In this document: positions 46,795 through 57,318 of the stretch, in pieces | Numbering within the stretch: the stretch's first letter is position 1 | Layout of the letters: every line of letters starts with the position of its first letter | NCBI GenBank assembly: GCA_007449985.2 | Contig: VIIQ02000584.1 | Location: 124,001 to 188,000 of the forward strand | Source: Desmodesmus armatus | Taxonomy: Eukaryota > Chlorophyta > Chlorophyceae > Sphaeropleales > Scenedesmaceae | Reading direction: 5' to 3' | Length of the DNA: 64,000 nucleotides | The notes under the pieces: model-generated | The model's input: the letters and a program-made list of their open reading frames with translations, nothing else | Database searches by the model: none | Told to the model about the DNA's origin: nothing | Position numbers and translations under genes: made by a program

Positions 46795-47760
46795 TCATGG
46801 CCACTGCCATGCAGTCCTGCTCACTGTGTGGCTTGAGATTTTGGGGTGTTGCTGGTGATTTTTATAGTTGCCCTTGTGCAGTGCTTCCTTTCGCTGTTGT
46901 AACGTAAGCTGTTGCTGCTGTTGTACTGCTGCAGTACGCATGTGCATTGTACTGGACATGCAGGTCATTGCTTGTGTTGAGTGCTGACTGCATAAGAGCA
47001 TGCAGAGTGGTGCATTTGTGCCCTGTGGAGTGATTAGTGTGGGCATTTCCAGCAGTGCATGCTTCAGGCGTTGCACGCGCGCATCTGGGCTGACAGGCTG
47101 TACAGCTGGCACAAATGCTGCAAACTTCATCAGGGGTGCCAGCTGCTGAGGCAGCGTAAAACGCTTCTTCGTTGTCTTTACTACACAGCGGCACCTTTGT
47201 ACCACACATGTTGTGTTGTGCTCAGGGTGGTAATGGGGCAGTTACCAGGTCAGGCAGTTTTTGTGCTGAATTGCATGTCACTTGCAAATGCACACCCAAG
47301 CAGTATCCCGAAACACTACTGCTACCAAAACACGCAGCTGGACCGGGAGTTTTCCAATGTGTGCCCTGCAGGCTGCACACCTGAGTTGATCATTTTTGCA
47401 TGATCACCAGACAACTGAATTCTCTACAGCGCACCAAGCACGTCACGCTGCTCGGGAAAGTTTGACATTGGTGCAAGCAATACACCAGACATTCTCGCAT
47501 TCAGTCCGAGTTACTTACGTGTTGACTCAACCTCATTACGACACATTCGCAAGCACCGGCAAAGCACCAGTGCAATTTGAAAGAGGTAATGGACATATCT
47601 CAACGTGCGCAATCCGTTTGTAACGTCGCTGCCCGCAATTGTCGCCAGTGGAACACCACAGCAGGTCCAGCCTGTCACCATCTGCATGGCTGAGTCAGTC
47701 AAAGGCTCAATCTCGTCCCGCAGCCCGTCCGCATCGGCCCCGCCTAGGTTCCAAACAATT
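46795..47760 (-). CDS. Possible antisense gene downstream of the transposase (copy A; also in B and partly in C)
   Basis: On the minus strand, a block after CCTAG (about 47748) codes GGADADGLRDEIEPLTDSAM and VTGWTCCGVPLATIAGSDVT and ends near CAACAC|GTAAGT (about 47520). A second block (about 47175-46795) codes RFTLPQQLAPLMKFAAFVPA and VQRLKHALLEMPTLITPQGT. Another block (about 47907-47820) codes TRALLFSGIAAAAGEFRAVA with a GTGGGT donor. Together they could be exons of an accessory protein. No family is recognised and no start is fixed. Confidence 0.3.
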
Positions 47761-48783
47761 GATTATGACTAGTGCTTACAGCAGCAGGCACAGGACATGC
47801 CCAGGGAGACACCCACCTGCAGCTGGACCCAGCGACAGCACGAAATTCACCAGCTGCTGCTGCTATGCCTGAGAAAAGGAGGGCTCTTGTGGGTGAGTTC
47901 TGCATGCACAGAGGAGGGATGTCTGTTAAAACAGCTCCCACTTGGAATGGTTGCCTATCCAGCAAAGTCAACTCTCGCCGCAGTACCCCCAGAAAGTATT
48001 CTAGATCACTGTGTAACACACATGTCAAAAGTGCCACTAGCACTCAGAGCTGGGACACCCTGGGCTTGGGGGGCCAGCATGGTTTGTCAAGACAAGTGCA
48101 GTGCTGTACCTGGCCTCGCCTCTGCTCAGCAGCTGACTAGCAAGGTAGAAACAAGGGGGCGTTGAAAATGGGGGTGCAGCCAAAAACGACGCAGCAGCAC
48201 AGGCAGTGGCCTGATGGGGCAACTGTCGTCAACAATGGTCACGACTGACACCAAGCAGCGTGCTGTCAGTGCAGAACAAAACGTCTGATGCGTTCAGAGT
48301 AGCTGCCGAGATAGCGGATTGCAGCCCTGCAGCAGCAAGCTTGAAAGCTAACTGCCAACGGCAGGGTCTTAGACCCCCACCACTGTGTGCAGCGCAGCAC
48401 CGCACACGCAGCACCAAGGCCCCAGTCCGTAAAAAGAATGTACCCTGGAAGCAGCAGATTGGGCCCTGCTGCACCATACTGAAAGAACCGTTTGAGCAGC
48501 AGTCAAACTGAGAGGCGTGCGGAGACCCCCTGCCAAAGTGAAGCAGCAGCTGCCCTACCTTCTCCCAAAAGTATAGTTTCATAGTCCGAAACTAAGTTTG
48601 TACTTTTGCTTCTCACTCGCCGCCTGTGTTGGGGACCGAGAATACTTGTTGGGCTAGGTGTAGTTGGTCAAAGTCTGGTCAAACTCAGTTGACCGTTATA
48701 ACAGTGGTACCATAGCATGTAGTGGTGGGTGCGCTACAAGAGTACACTGAAGTTTCTATCGCCCACCCTCCCTGTGCCTGCAG

Positions 48784-51036
48784 TCAATGACCGCCAAGTA
48801 AGGCAGCGTGGGGCCATCACACCTTACAAGCCCACATGGGTGCGCATCCTGGCGGTTGCTTCTGCCATCGCTTGTCTGACTGGTGGAGCAGTCAATTTGA
48901 CCCGGGCAGGTCAGGTGTTTGAAGTGAAGCTCCAGTACTTCAACACTCTGTTCAAAGACCAGCAGCAGCTGAGCGAGCCTTCCGCCACGTTTGTTTCGAG
49001 GTGGTATGATCGCTTCCGTGAGAGCGGTGATGTAGATGATGCTCCTAAGACTGGCCGGCCCCCTAAGATCCCTGATGATCAGGCCAAACAGGCTGCAGCA
49101 ATCATCAGCGCGGGGTATACTGTGGAGGTCCCCGTGCGTGGGCAGCTGCTGCAACAGCACAAGTACTTTCGTACTGTGCCCGAGGCCATAGCCCATGAAG
49201 ATGCACTGCGCATCATCACCACCACTTACGACGCAACCCCCACACAGCTGCTGAATGCCATTCACCGTGTTGCGCCTGAGCTGGTGCAGCGTCGTGTTAC
49301 GTTCAGGCACAAGCTGTCAGATTCGGAGAAAGCACACCGGCAGCGTGTGGCGACTGACTTGTTGGCACGGCATCACACTGACCCCACCCTCATCCCCCGC
49401 ATGGTGTTTGTTGATGAGACAACCATTCAAACCCACGGGCTCAAGAAAGATCATGTTGTAGTGTGGGTGAATGGGAGTGACCCTGGCTTCCACAATTATC
49501 ATGGTGTGCCGGGGAAATCTTGGGATCCGGTCAAGGTGCATGTCATTGCTGCCGTCTCTGCCCACCCAGCCTATGACAGCACGCGCGGTCTGGTGTACGT
49601 CGAGTTCACAACCGGCACTACTGACATCAGGCGCAGGATCAATAAGCGGCTGGATGGGTCAACAACAGTACCAAACTTCAAATACACCGTGAGTGCGTTA
49701 CTTCTTGCTAATGAGTATGCTGCCAGCTGGACCCCATGACAGTAGCAGGTTGGTGTTGAAGCCAACTAGGGCTTGGATGTAAGGCAGGCTTTGACTTTGA
49801 TAGCACACCTGTTGGCAAGCATAGGCAGGGCTTAGCACAATGCCCACAAAACCCTGACCAGCTGTCAGGGTTGCAGCCACCAGATCTTGGCTTTGCAAAT
49901 CAGTAGGGTGAATGCGCACCAAGGTGGCCCCTTGTTCAAGGGCACTCAGGGCTTGGCCAAAATCTGCCTGCAGCACCTCTGTGGAGGTGTAGCGGTACAT
50001 GCCTCTCCAATGCACACATCCATCCACCTGAACATAGTAGCCAAACACATAGTTGTAGAAGTCGCTGCTTTGGTGCCAGTACGGCGGCACTACCTGATGC
50101 ATGAACTGCTGATCCAGATCAAGCTCCCACACCACATCAATGAAGTCTTGCTCTGTGGCGCATGGCTTGCACACACCATCCCGCTCTGGTTTCCCACCAC
50201 CAACCATGCACAGCCTGCAGATCAGGGCCCCAGCCTGGCTTAGGGTTTTGGGGGTGGCCATGCGGTAGTGGCACCTCCCAGGGCAGCACCCCTCACACTT
50301 CACCACCACCTTCACCCCCTCTGTACTGTTGTAGATCATCACTGGCTCAGCGCGTCCTGCCACTACTGCTGGCACTTCATAGTCCAACAGGTTCACATGG
50401 CTGTTCAGGTGCTCTGCGCGCTCTATGGCTATGCGCAACCGCTGATCTATGGCTATGCGCAACCGCTGATACAGCTTGCCGCTGCCCATCCTTGCTGCCC
50501 TTCTCCTGCAGACAAAAGCCAAGGGAGACATAGCAGCATCCACCACAGCAGAGGAGTTTGAAGACAACCTGTGGCTGATCGTGCACGACTTCAAACAGAA
50601 GACACAGCAGTGGCCTGTGCTGAGCTTTGACAACGTGGCGATCCAGAAGGCAGTCAATGTCAGCTACCTGCAGTATGCGCAGGGGGAGGAGGGAAAGGAG
50701 GTTATCACCTTGGACAAAGACCTGAATAAGGTTGATTTGCCCACCTATTCACCAGACATGAATAGGGCAATTGAGCACGTGTTTGGCAATGTGAAGCCGC
50801 GTGTGCGTGGGGATATATATAGCGCTGAACACGACTTCAGCAAGCCAGCAGAGCTGCAGAGGATGGTGCTCAAGATTTTCAAGGATTTGCCAAAGGGGTC
50901 AGTGAAGGCTGACACCAAGGGCCTGCCCTTGTTGTGGCGCGTGCTCAGCACACCTGAGGGGACTGTGTTTGAGGACCCCCCGGGGCACCGCCATGTCGGT
51001 ACTGGGGGTGGTTACCCGCCCGCCCGGTACACCTGA
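48784..51036 (+). CDS. Tc1/mariner-superfamily transposase, copy B
   Basis: Exons are 48784-49688 and 50512-51036, with the intron 49689-50511. The translation is the same as copy A as far as read, including VFVDETT, SFDNVAIQKA and YSPDMNRAIEHVF. It is intact to the same degree, with the same missing start exon. Confidence 0.85.
49698..50489 (-). CDS. Antisense nuclease-like ORF, copy B
   Basis: The 263-codon frame is identical to copy A and lies in the same place in the intron. The Cys pairs and the VDGCVHW motif are kept. Confidence 0.6.
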   Translation of the reverse strand: MGSGKLYQRLRIAIDQRLRIAIERAEHLNSHVNLLDYEVPAVVAGRAEPVMIYNSTEGVKVVVKCEGCCPGRCHYRMATPKTLSQAGALICRLCMVGGGKPERDGVCKPCATEQDFIDVVWELDLDQQFMHQVVPPYWHQSSDFYNYVFGYYVQVDGCVHWRGMYRYTSTEVLQADFGQALSALEQGATLVRIHPTDLQSQDLVAATLTAGQGFVGIVLSPAYACQQVCYQSQSLPYIQALVGFNTNLLLSWGPAGSILISKK

Positions 51037-53036
51037 TTCAGTGAAATCATGGCCACTGCCATGCAGTCCTGCTCACTGTGTGGCTTGAGATTTTGGGGTG
51101 TTGCTGGTGATTTTTATAGTTGCCCTTGTGCAGTGCTTCCTTTCGCTGTTGTAACGTAAGCTGTTGCTGCTGTTGTACTGCTGCAGTACGCATGTGCATT
51201 GTACTGGACATGCAGGTCATTGCTTGTGTTGAGTGCTGACTGCATAAGAGCATGCAGAGTGGTGCATTTGTGCCCTGTGGAGTGATTAGTGTGGGCATTT
51301 CCAGCAGTGCATGCTTCAGGCGTTGCACGCGCGCATCTGGGCTGACAGGCTGTACAGCTGGCACAAATGCTGCAAACTTCATCAGGGGTGCCAGCTGCTG
51401 AGGCAGCGTAAAACGCTTCTTCGTTGTCTTTACTACACAGCGGCACCTTTGTACCACACATGTTGTGTTGTGCTCAGGGTGGTAATGGGGCAGTTACCAG
51501 GTCAGGCAGTTTTTGTGCTGAATTGCATGTCACTTGCAAATGCACACCCAAGCAGTATCCCGAAACACTACTGCTACCAAAACACGCAGCTGGACCGGGC
51601 AGTTTTCCAATGTGTGCCCTGCAGGCTGCACACCTGAGTTGATCATTTTTGCATGATCACCAGACAACTGAATTCTCTACAGCGCACCAAGCACGTCACG
51701 CTGCTCGGGAAAGTTTGACATTGGTGCAAGCAATACACCAGACATTCTCGCATTCAGTCCGAGTTACTTACGTGTTGACTCAACCTCATTACGACACATT
51801 CGCAAGCACCGGCAAAGCACCAGTGCAATTTGAAAGAGGTAATGGACATATCTCAACGTGCGCAATCCGTTTGTAACGTCGCTGCCCGCAATTGTCGCCA
51901 GTGGAACACCACAGCAGGTCCAGCCTGTCACCATCTGCATGGCTGAGTCAGTCAAAGGCTCAATCTCGTCCCGCAGCCCGTCCGCATCGGCCCCGCCTAG
52001 GTTCCAAACAATTGATTATGACTAGTGCTTACAGCAGCAGGCACAGGACATGCCCAGGGAGACACCCACCTGCAGCTGGACCCAGCGACAGCACGAAATT
52101 CACCAGCTGCTGCTGCTATGCCTGAGAAAAGGAGGGCTCTTGTGGGTGAGTTCTGCATGCACAGAGGAGGGATGTCTGTTAAAACAGCTCCCACTTGGAA
52201 TGGTTGCCTATCCAGCAAAGTCAACTCTCGCCGCAGTACCCCCAGAAAGTATTCTAGATCACTGTGTAACACACATGTCAAAAGTGCCACTAGCACTCAG
52301 AGCTGGGACACCCTGGGCTTGGGGGGCCAGCATGGTTTGTCAAGACAAGTGCAGTGCTGTACCTGGCCTCGCCTCTGCTCAGCAGCTGACTAGCAAGGTA
52401 GAAACAAGGGGGCGTTGAAAATGGGGGTGCAGCCAAAAACGACGCAGCAGCACAGGCAGTGGCCTGATGGGGCAACTGTCGTCAACAATGGTCACGACTG
52501 ACACCAAGCAGCGTGCTGTCAGTGCAGAACAAAACGTCTGATGCGTTCAGAGTAGCTGCCGAGATAGCGGATTGCAGCCCTGCAGCAGCAAGCTTGAAAG
52601 CTAACTGCCAACGGCAGGGTCTTAGACCCCCACCACTGTGTGCAGCGCAGCACCGCACACGCAGCACCAAGGCCCCAGTCCGTAAAAAGAATGTACCCTG
52701 GAAGCAGCAGATTGGGCCCTGCTGCACCATACTGAAAGAACCGTTTGAGCAGCAGTCAAACTGAGAGGCGTGCGGAGACCCCCTGCCAAAGTGAAGCAGC
52801 AGCTGCCCTACCTTCTCCCAAAAGTATAGTTTCATAGTCCGAAACTAAGTTTGTACTTTTGCTTCTCACTCGCCGCCTGTGTTGGGGACCGAGAATACTT
52901 GTTGGGCTAGGTGTAGTTGGTCAAAGTCTGGTCAAACTCAGTTGACCGTTATAACAGTGGTACCATAGCATGTAGTGGTGGGTGCGCTACAAGAGTACAC
53001 TGAAGTTTCTATCGCCCACCCTCCCTGTGCCTGCAG

Positions 53037-55289
53037 TCAATGACCGCCAAGTAAGGCAGCGTGGGGCCATCACACCTTACAAGCCCACATGGGTGCGCAT
53101 CCTGGCGGTTGCTTCTGCCATCGCTTGTCTGACTGGTGGAGCAGTCAATTTGACCCGGGCAGGTCAGGTGTTTGAAGTGAAGCTCCAGTACTTCAACACT
53201 CTGTTCAAAGACCAGCAGCAGCTGAGCGAGCCTTCCGCCACGTTTGTTTCGAGGTGGTATGATCGCTTCCGTGAGAGCGGTGATGTAGATGATGCTCCTA
53301 AGACTGGCCGGCCCCCTAAGATCCCTGATGATCAGGCCAAACAGGCTGCAGCAATCATCAGCGCGGGGTATACTGTGGAGGTCCCCGTGCGTGGGCAGCT
53401 GCTGCAACAGCACAAGTACTTTCGTACTGTGCCCGAGGCCATAGCCCATGAAGATGCACTGCGCATCATCACCACCACTTACGACGCAACCCCCACACAG
53501 CTGCTGAATGCCATTCACCGTGTTGCGCCTGAGCTGGTGCAGCGTCGTGTTACGTTCAGGCACAAGCTGTCAGATTCGGAGAAAGCACACCGGCAGCGTG
53601 TGGCGACTGACTTGTTGGCACGGCATCACACTGACCCCACCCTCATCCCCCGCATGGTGTTTGTTGATGAGACAACCATTCAAACCCACGGGCTCAAGAA
53701 AGATCATGTTGTAGTGTGGGTGAATGGGAGTGACCCTGGCTTCCACAATTATCATGGTGTGCCGGGGAAATCTTGGGATCCGGTCAAGGTGCATGTCATT
53801 GCTGCCGTCTCTGCCCACCCAGCCTATGACAGCACGCGCGGTCTGGTGTACGTCGAGTTCACAACCGGCACTACTGACATCAGGCGCAGGATCAATAAGC
53901 GGCTGGATGGGTCAACAACAGTACCAAACTTCAAATACACCGTGAGTGCGTTACTTCTTGCTAATGAGTATGCTGCCAGCTGGACCCCATGACAGTAGCA
54001 GGTTGGTGTTGAAGCCAACTAGGGCTTGGATGTAAGGCAGGCTTTGACTTTGATAGCACACCTGTTGGCAAGCATAGGCAGGGCTTAGCACAATGCCCAC
54101 AAAACCCTGACCAGCTGTCAGGGTTGCAGCCACCAGATCTTGGCTTTGCAAATCAGTAGGGTGAATGCGCACCAAGGTGGCCCCTTGTTCAAGGGCACTC
54201 AGGGCTTGGCCAAAATCTGCCTGCAGCACCTCTGTGGAGGTGTAGCGGTACATGCCTCTCCAATGCACACATCCATCCACCTGAACATAGTAGCCAAACA
54301 CATAGTTGTAGAAGTCGCTGCTTTGGTGCCAGTACGGCGGCACTACCTGATGCATGAACTGCTGATCCAGATCAAGCTCCCACACCACATCAATGAAGTC
54401 TTGCTCTGTGGCGCATGGCTTGCACACACCATCCCGCTCTGGTTTCCCACCACCAACCATGCACAGCCTGCAGATCAGGGCCCCAGCCTGGCTTAGGGTT
54501 TTGGGGGTGGCCATGCGGTAGTGGCACCTCCCAGGGCAGCACCCCTCACACTTCACCACCACCTTCACCCCCTCTGTACTGTTGTAGATCATCACTGGCT
54601 CAGCGCGTCCTGCCACTACTGCTGGCACTTCATAGTCCAACAGGTTCACATGGCTGTTCAGGTGCTCTGCGCGCTCTATGGCTATGCGCAACCGCTGATC
54701 TATGGCTATGCGCAACCGCTGATACAGCTTGCCGCTGCCCATCCTTGCTGCCCTTCTCCTGCAGACAAAAGCCAAGGGAGACATAGCAGCATCCACCACA
54801 GCAGAGGAGTTTGAAGACAACCTGTGGCTGATCGTGCACGACTTCAAACAGAAGACACAGCAGTGGCCTGTGCTGAGCTTTGACAACGTGGCGATCCAGA
54901 AGGCAGTCAATGTCAGCTACCTGCAGTATGCGCAGGGGGAGGAGGGAAAGGAGGTTATCACCTTGGACAAAGACCTGAATAAGGTTGATTTGCCCACCTA
55001 TTCACCAGACATGAATAGGGCAATTGAGCACGTGTTTGGCAATGTGAAGCCGCGTGTGCGTGGGGATATATATAGCGCTGAACACGACTTCAGCAAGCCA
55101 GCAGAGCTGCAGAGGATGGTGCTCAAGATTTTCAAGGATTTGCCAAAGGGGTCAGTGAAGGCTGACACCAAGGGCCTGCCCTTGTTGTGGCGCGTGCTCA
55201 GCACACCTGAGGGGACTGTGTTTGAGGACCCCCCGGGGCACCGCCATGTCGGTACTGGGGGTGGTTACCCGCCCGCCCGGTACACCTGA
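53037..55289 (+). CDS. Tc1/mariner-superfamily transposase, copy C
   Basis: Exons are 53037-53941 and 54765-55289, with the intron 53942-54764. The coding part is complete although the unit is truncated 404 bases further on. All three catalytic motifs are present. Confidence 0.85.
53951..54742 (-). CDS. Antisense nuclease-like ORF, copy C
   Basis: The frame is the same 263 codons as in copies A and B, again nested in the intron. Retention of an open frame in all three copies reflects recent duplication and does not by itself prove selection. Confidence 0.6.
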   Translation of the reverse strand: MGSGKLYQRLRIAIDQRLRIAIERAEHLNSHVNLLDYEVPAVVAGRAEPVMIYNSTEGVKVVVKCEGCCPGRCHYRMATPKTLSQAGALICRLCMVGGGKPERDGVCKPCATEQDFIDVVWELDLDQQFMHQVVPPYWHQSSDFYNYVFGYYVQVDGCVHWRGMYRYTSTEVLQADFGQALSALEQGATLVRIHPTDLQSQDLVAATLTAGQGFVGIVLSPAYACQQVCYQSQSLPYIQALVGFNTNLLLSWGPAGSILISKK

Positions 55290-55693
55290 TTCAGTGAAAT
55301 CATGGCCACTGCCATGCAGTCCTGCTCACTGTGTGGCTTGAGATTTTGGGGTGTTGCTGGTGATTTTTATAGTTGCCCTTGTGCAGTGCTTCCTTTCGCT
55401 GTTGTAACGTAAGCTGTTGCTGCTGTTGTACTGCTGCAGTACGCATGTGCATTGTACTGGACATGCAGGTCATTGCTTGTGTTGAGTGCTGACTGCATAA
55501 GAGCATGCAGAGTGGTGCATTTGTGCCCTGTGGAGTGATTAGTGTGGGCATTTCCAGCAGTGCATGCTTCAGGCGTTGCACGCGCGCATCTGGGCTGACA
55601 GGCTGTACAGCTGGCACAAATGCTGCAAACTTCATCAGGGGTGCCAGCTGCTGAGGCAGCGTAAAACGCTTCTTCGTTGTCTTTACTACACAG

Positions 55694-55857
55694 GCTGCAG
55701 CAATCATCAGCGCGGGGTATACTGTGGAGGTCCCCGTGCGTGGGCAGCTGCTGCAACAGCACAAGTACTTTCGTACTGTGCCCGAGGCCATAGCCCATGA
55801 AGATGCACTGCGCATCATCACCACCACTTACGACGCAACCCCCGACGCAACCCCCAC
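55694..55857 (+). mobile_element. Transposase exon fragment at the right end of the array
   Basis: This stretch matches the transposase exon at about 44839-44990 (coding AAAIISAGYTVEVPVRGQLL onward). It is joined to truncated copy C through a shared ACAG. Its end carries a 12-bp tandem duplication (cgacgcaacccc twice). The next bases are the last exon of the Whirly gene. Confidence 0.9.
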
Positions 55858-57318
55858 TGCCATACATGCTTGCGAAGCTGCTTCGTATCAGCTGCTCCAG
55901 CACAACAAACTCTGCCGCTGTCAGGTGCTGTCAGGTGTTGTCCGCAGCAGTTGCAGTGACAACGTACCCACTTTCTGCTGCAGCACCCACTTTCTGCTGG
56001 GGACCAGCTCAATGTCTTTGTCAGGGTGCCCTCTAGGCCTGCCTGGCCGGCGCCTGTAAAGCAGTAAAAGATGTGGACAGGCAGTGGCGCAAATGTCAAT
56101 GAGCAGATGTGTGTGAGACAACCCTACTGTGGACCGCTAGCAAAATTGCTAGCAAAATTGCGCACCCGCTAGAGCACGATAATCAACATCAGTGACCAAG
56201 AGAACCAACACCGTGCGCCAGGTGTGGCACGTGCATATGCGTGCATGCGTGCGCGTGGGTGGGTGCATGCGCGTGGGTGGGAGGTTGGGTGCGTGGGGCG
56301 GTGAGAGGCTGTGCAGCTGGTATACAGTGCTTGTTTCACTGCAAACAAACGTGCAGATGCTTTGTCACTTTACCAAGCCCTTGAGCTGTATACATGACGA
56401 ACAGCAGGCAAGCCCAGCTCAAGCACCACTGCATGCATCATACACGAATGTGTGCACCTCTCCTAGCTGCTACACCCTGACCCCAAAACCCCACTTACCT
56501 TTATCGTGCACGAATGTGTGCACCTGTCCTGGCTCAGTTATGATGGTGGCCAGCTCCAGCGGCTTCAGCATGATGACCACCTTGTGGCGCCAGTCAAATC
56601 TGCGGTCACCACCGTCGCCCACAGCCTTGGCCATCTCCCACAAAAGGCCACCCTCCCTGTGAACAGCGCATTGAAAAACACGCAACACACCAGGGACTGA
56701 GTAATGTCCCTTCCTGATTTGACCTGCCATGGATGTGATGCACTGTCCAGAATCACTTGTCAGCTGCACACTCGGATGTACAGTCTTATGGCAGCGATGC
56801 ACACTCGTTTTCACAGTCGTATGACAAGGGTGCATCTCCCAACAGAGCACCGTTGGCCACAGTATATCCAGCTCCAGGACAGTACAACAACAAGTCACCA
56901 CACACGTGTCAGCATACTTCAAACCCACACCGTCCCCCCCAGTGAGGGGTACAACCCATCCAGACCCCTGGGGCGGAAGACAAATCACAGAGCCAACTTA
57001 AATGTCACACCGATCCCTGCCCGGCCAAAAGATATCACGGCTAATTGAAGACTGCAAGACAAACATGGCAGCATGCAGCAGCATATGTACACACAGACGC
57101 AGCAGCTGCACAGGTGCCGCATCATCCCTCATGCAAGAATATAATAATATACATAATTAAATAATAAATAATATAAATAAAACACAATATATTAGAAATA
57201 TAATATACTCAACCCCTGCACTCACTTGCCCAGCTTCCAGCCTCCTCCTTGCGTCTGTACCCACGTGGGCTGCTTGGGCCTCACCTGCAGGACTCCTTCC
57301 TTGCTCCTCGCCATCCAA
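55858..57318 (-). CDS. WHY1: Whirly-family single-stranded-DNA/RNA-binding protein, last exon damaged
   Basis: Whirly proteins bind single-stranded DNA in plastids, mitochondria and nucleus and protect organelle genomes. Exon 57318-57226 codes MARSKEGVLQVRPKQPTWVQ and GGGWKLGK. Exon 56656-56499 codes EGGLLWEMAKAVGDGGDRRF, DWRHKVVIMLKPLELATIIT and VHTFVHDK, the Whirly core ending in the F-x-HD motif. The phase matches. The last exon (from about 56058) codes GLEGTLTKTLSWSPAESG, LSLQLLRTTPD and LTAAEFVVLEQLIRSSFASM. It has two frame breaks, at a 19-bp tandem duplication (CAGCAGAAAGTGGGT words, about 55965-56003) and a 10-bp one (CACCTGACAG, about 55919-55940). The frame then runs into transposon sequence. 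The N-terminal exon with a targeting peptide is not identified. Confidence 0.8.
56438..56535 (-). repeat. Partial copy of the Whirly exon end
   Basis: The exon end AGGACAGGTGCACACATTCG (56507-56533) recurs as AGGAGAGGTGCACACATTCG at 56441-56467 inside the downstream intron. The copy is short and lacks a donor. Confidence 0.65.
57139..57213. repeat. 75-base AT-only-like island in a Whirly intron
   Basis: The stretch from aatataataatatacataat to aatataatatactc has almost no G or C, unlike all its surroundings. It could be a slipped AT microsatellite or a short organelle-DNA insertion. Nothing is encoded. Confidence 0.8.

Larger units (their letters stand above)
43731..55857 (+). repeat. Head-to-tail array of a 4.25-kb transposon unit (two full copies, one truncated, plus a fragment)
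   Basis: Copy A is 43731-47981, copy B 47982-52234 and copy C 52235-55693. Each begins AGTACCCCCAGAAAGTATTC. The copies are nearly identical. Copy A differs from B and C at several sites in its first 900 bases (for example gtagcagccgaaata against gtagctgccgagata). A and B differ by an inserted C at 47349/51600. Copy C stops at ...TTTACTACACAG and is followed by a 164-base transposase fragment. No terminal inverted repeat is visible at the unit edges, so the unit border may not equal the transposon end. Confidence 0.93.

Noticed and set aside
43731..55857. CRISPR-like or satellite interpretation of the repeats
   Set aside because: Units are 4.25 kb with coding genes and no short repeat-spacer pattern.
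55300..55903. Minus-strand frames running from Whirly into the array
   Set aside because: They are read-through products of the breakpoint, not evolved genes.
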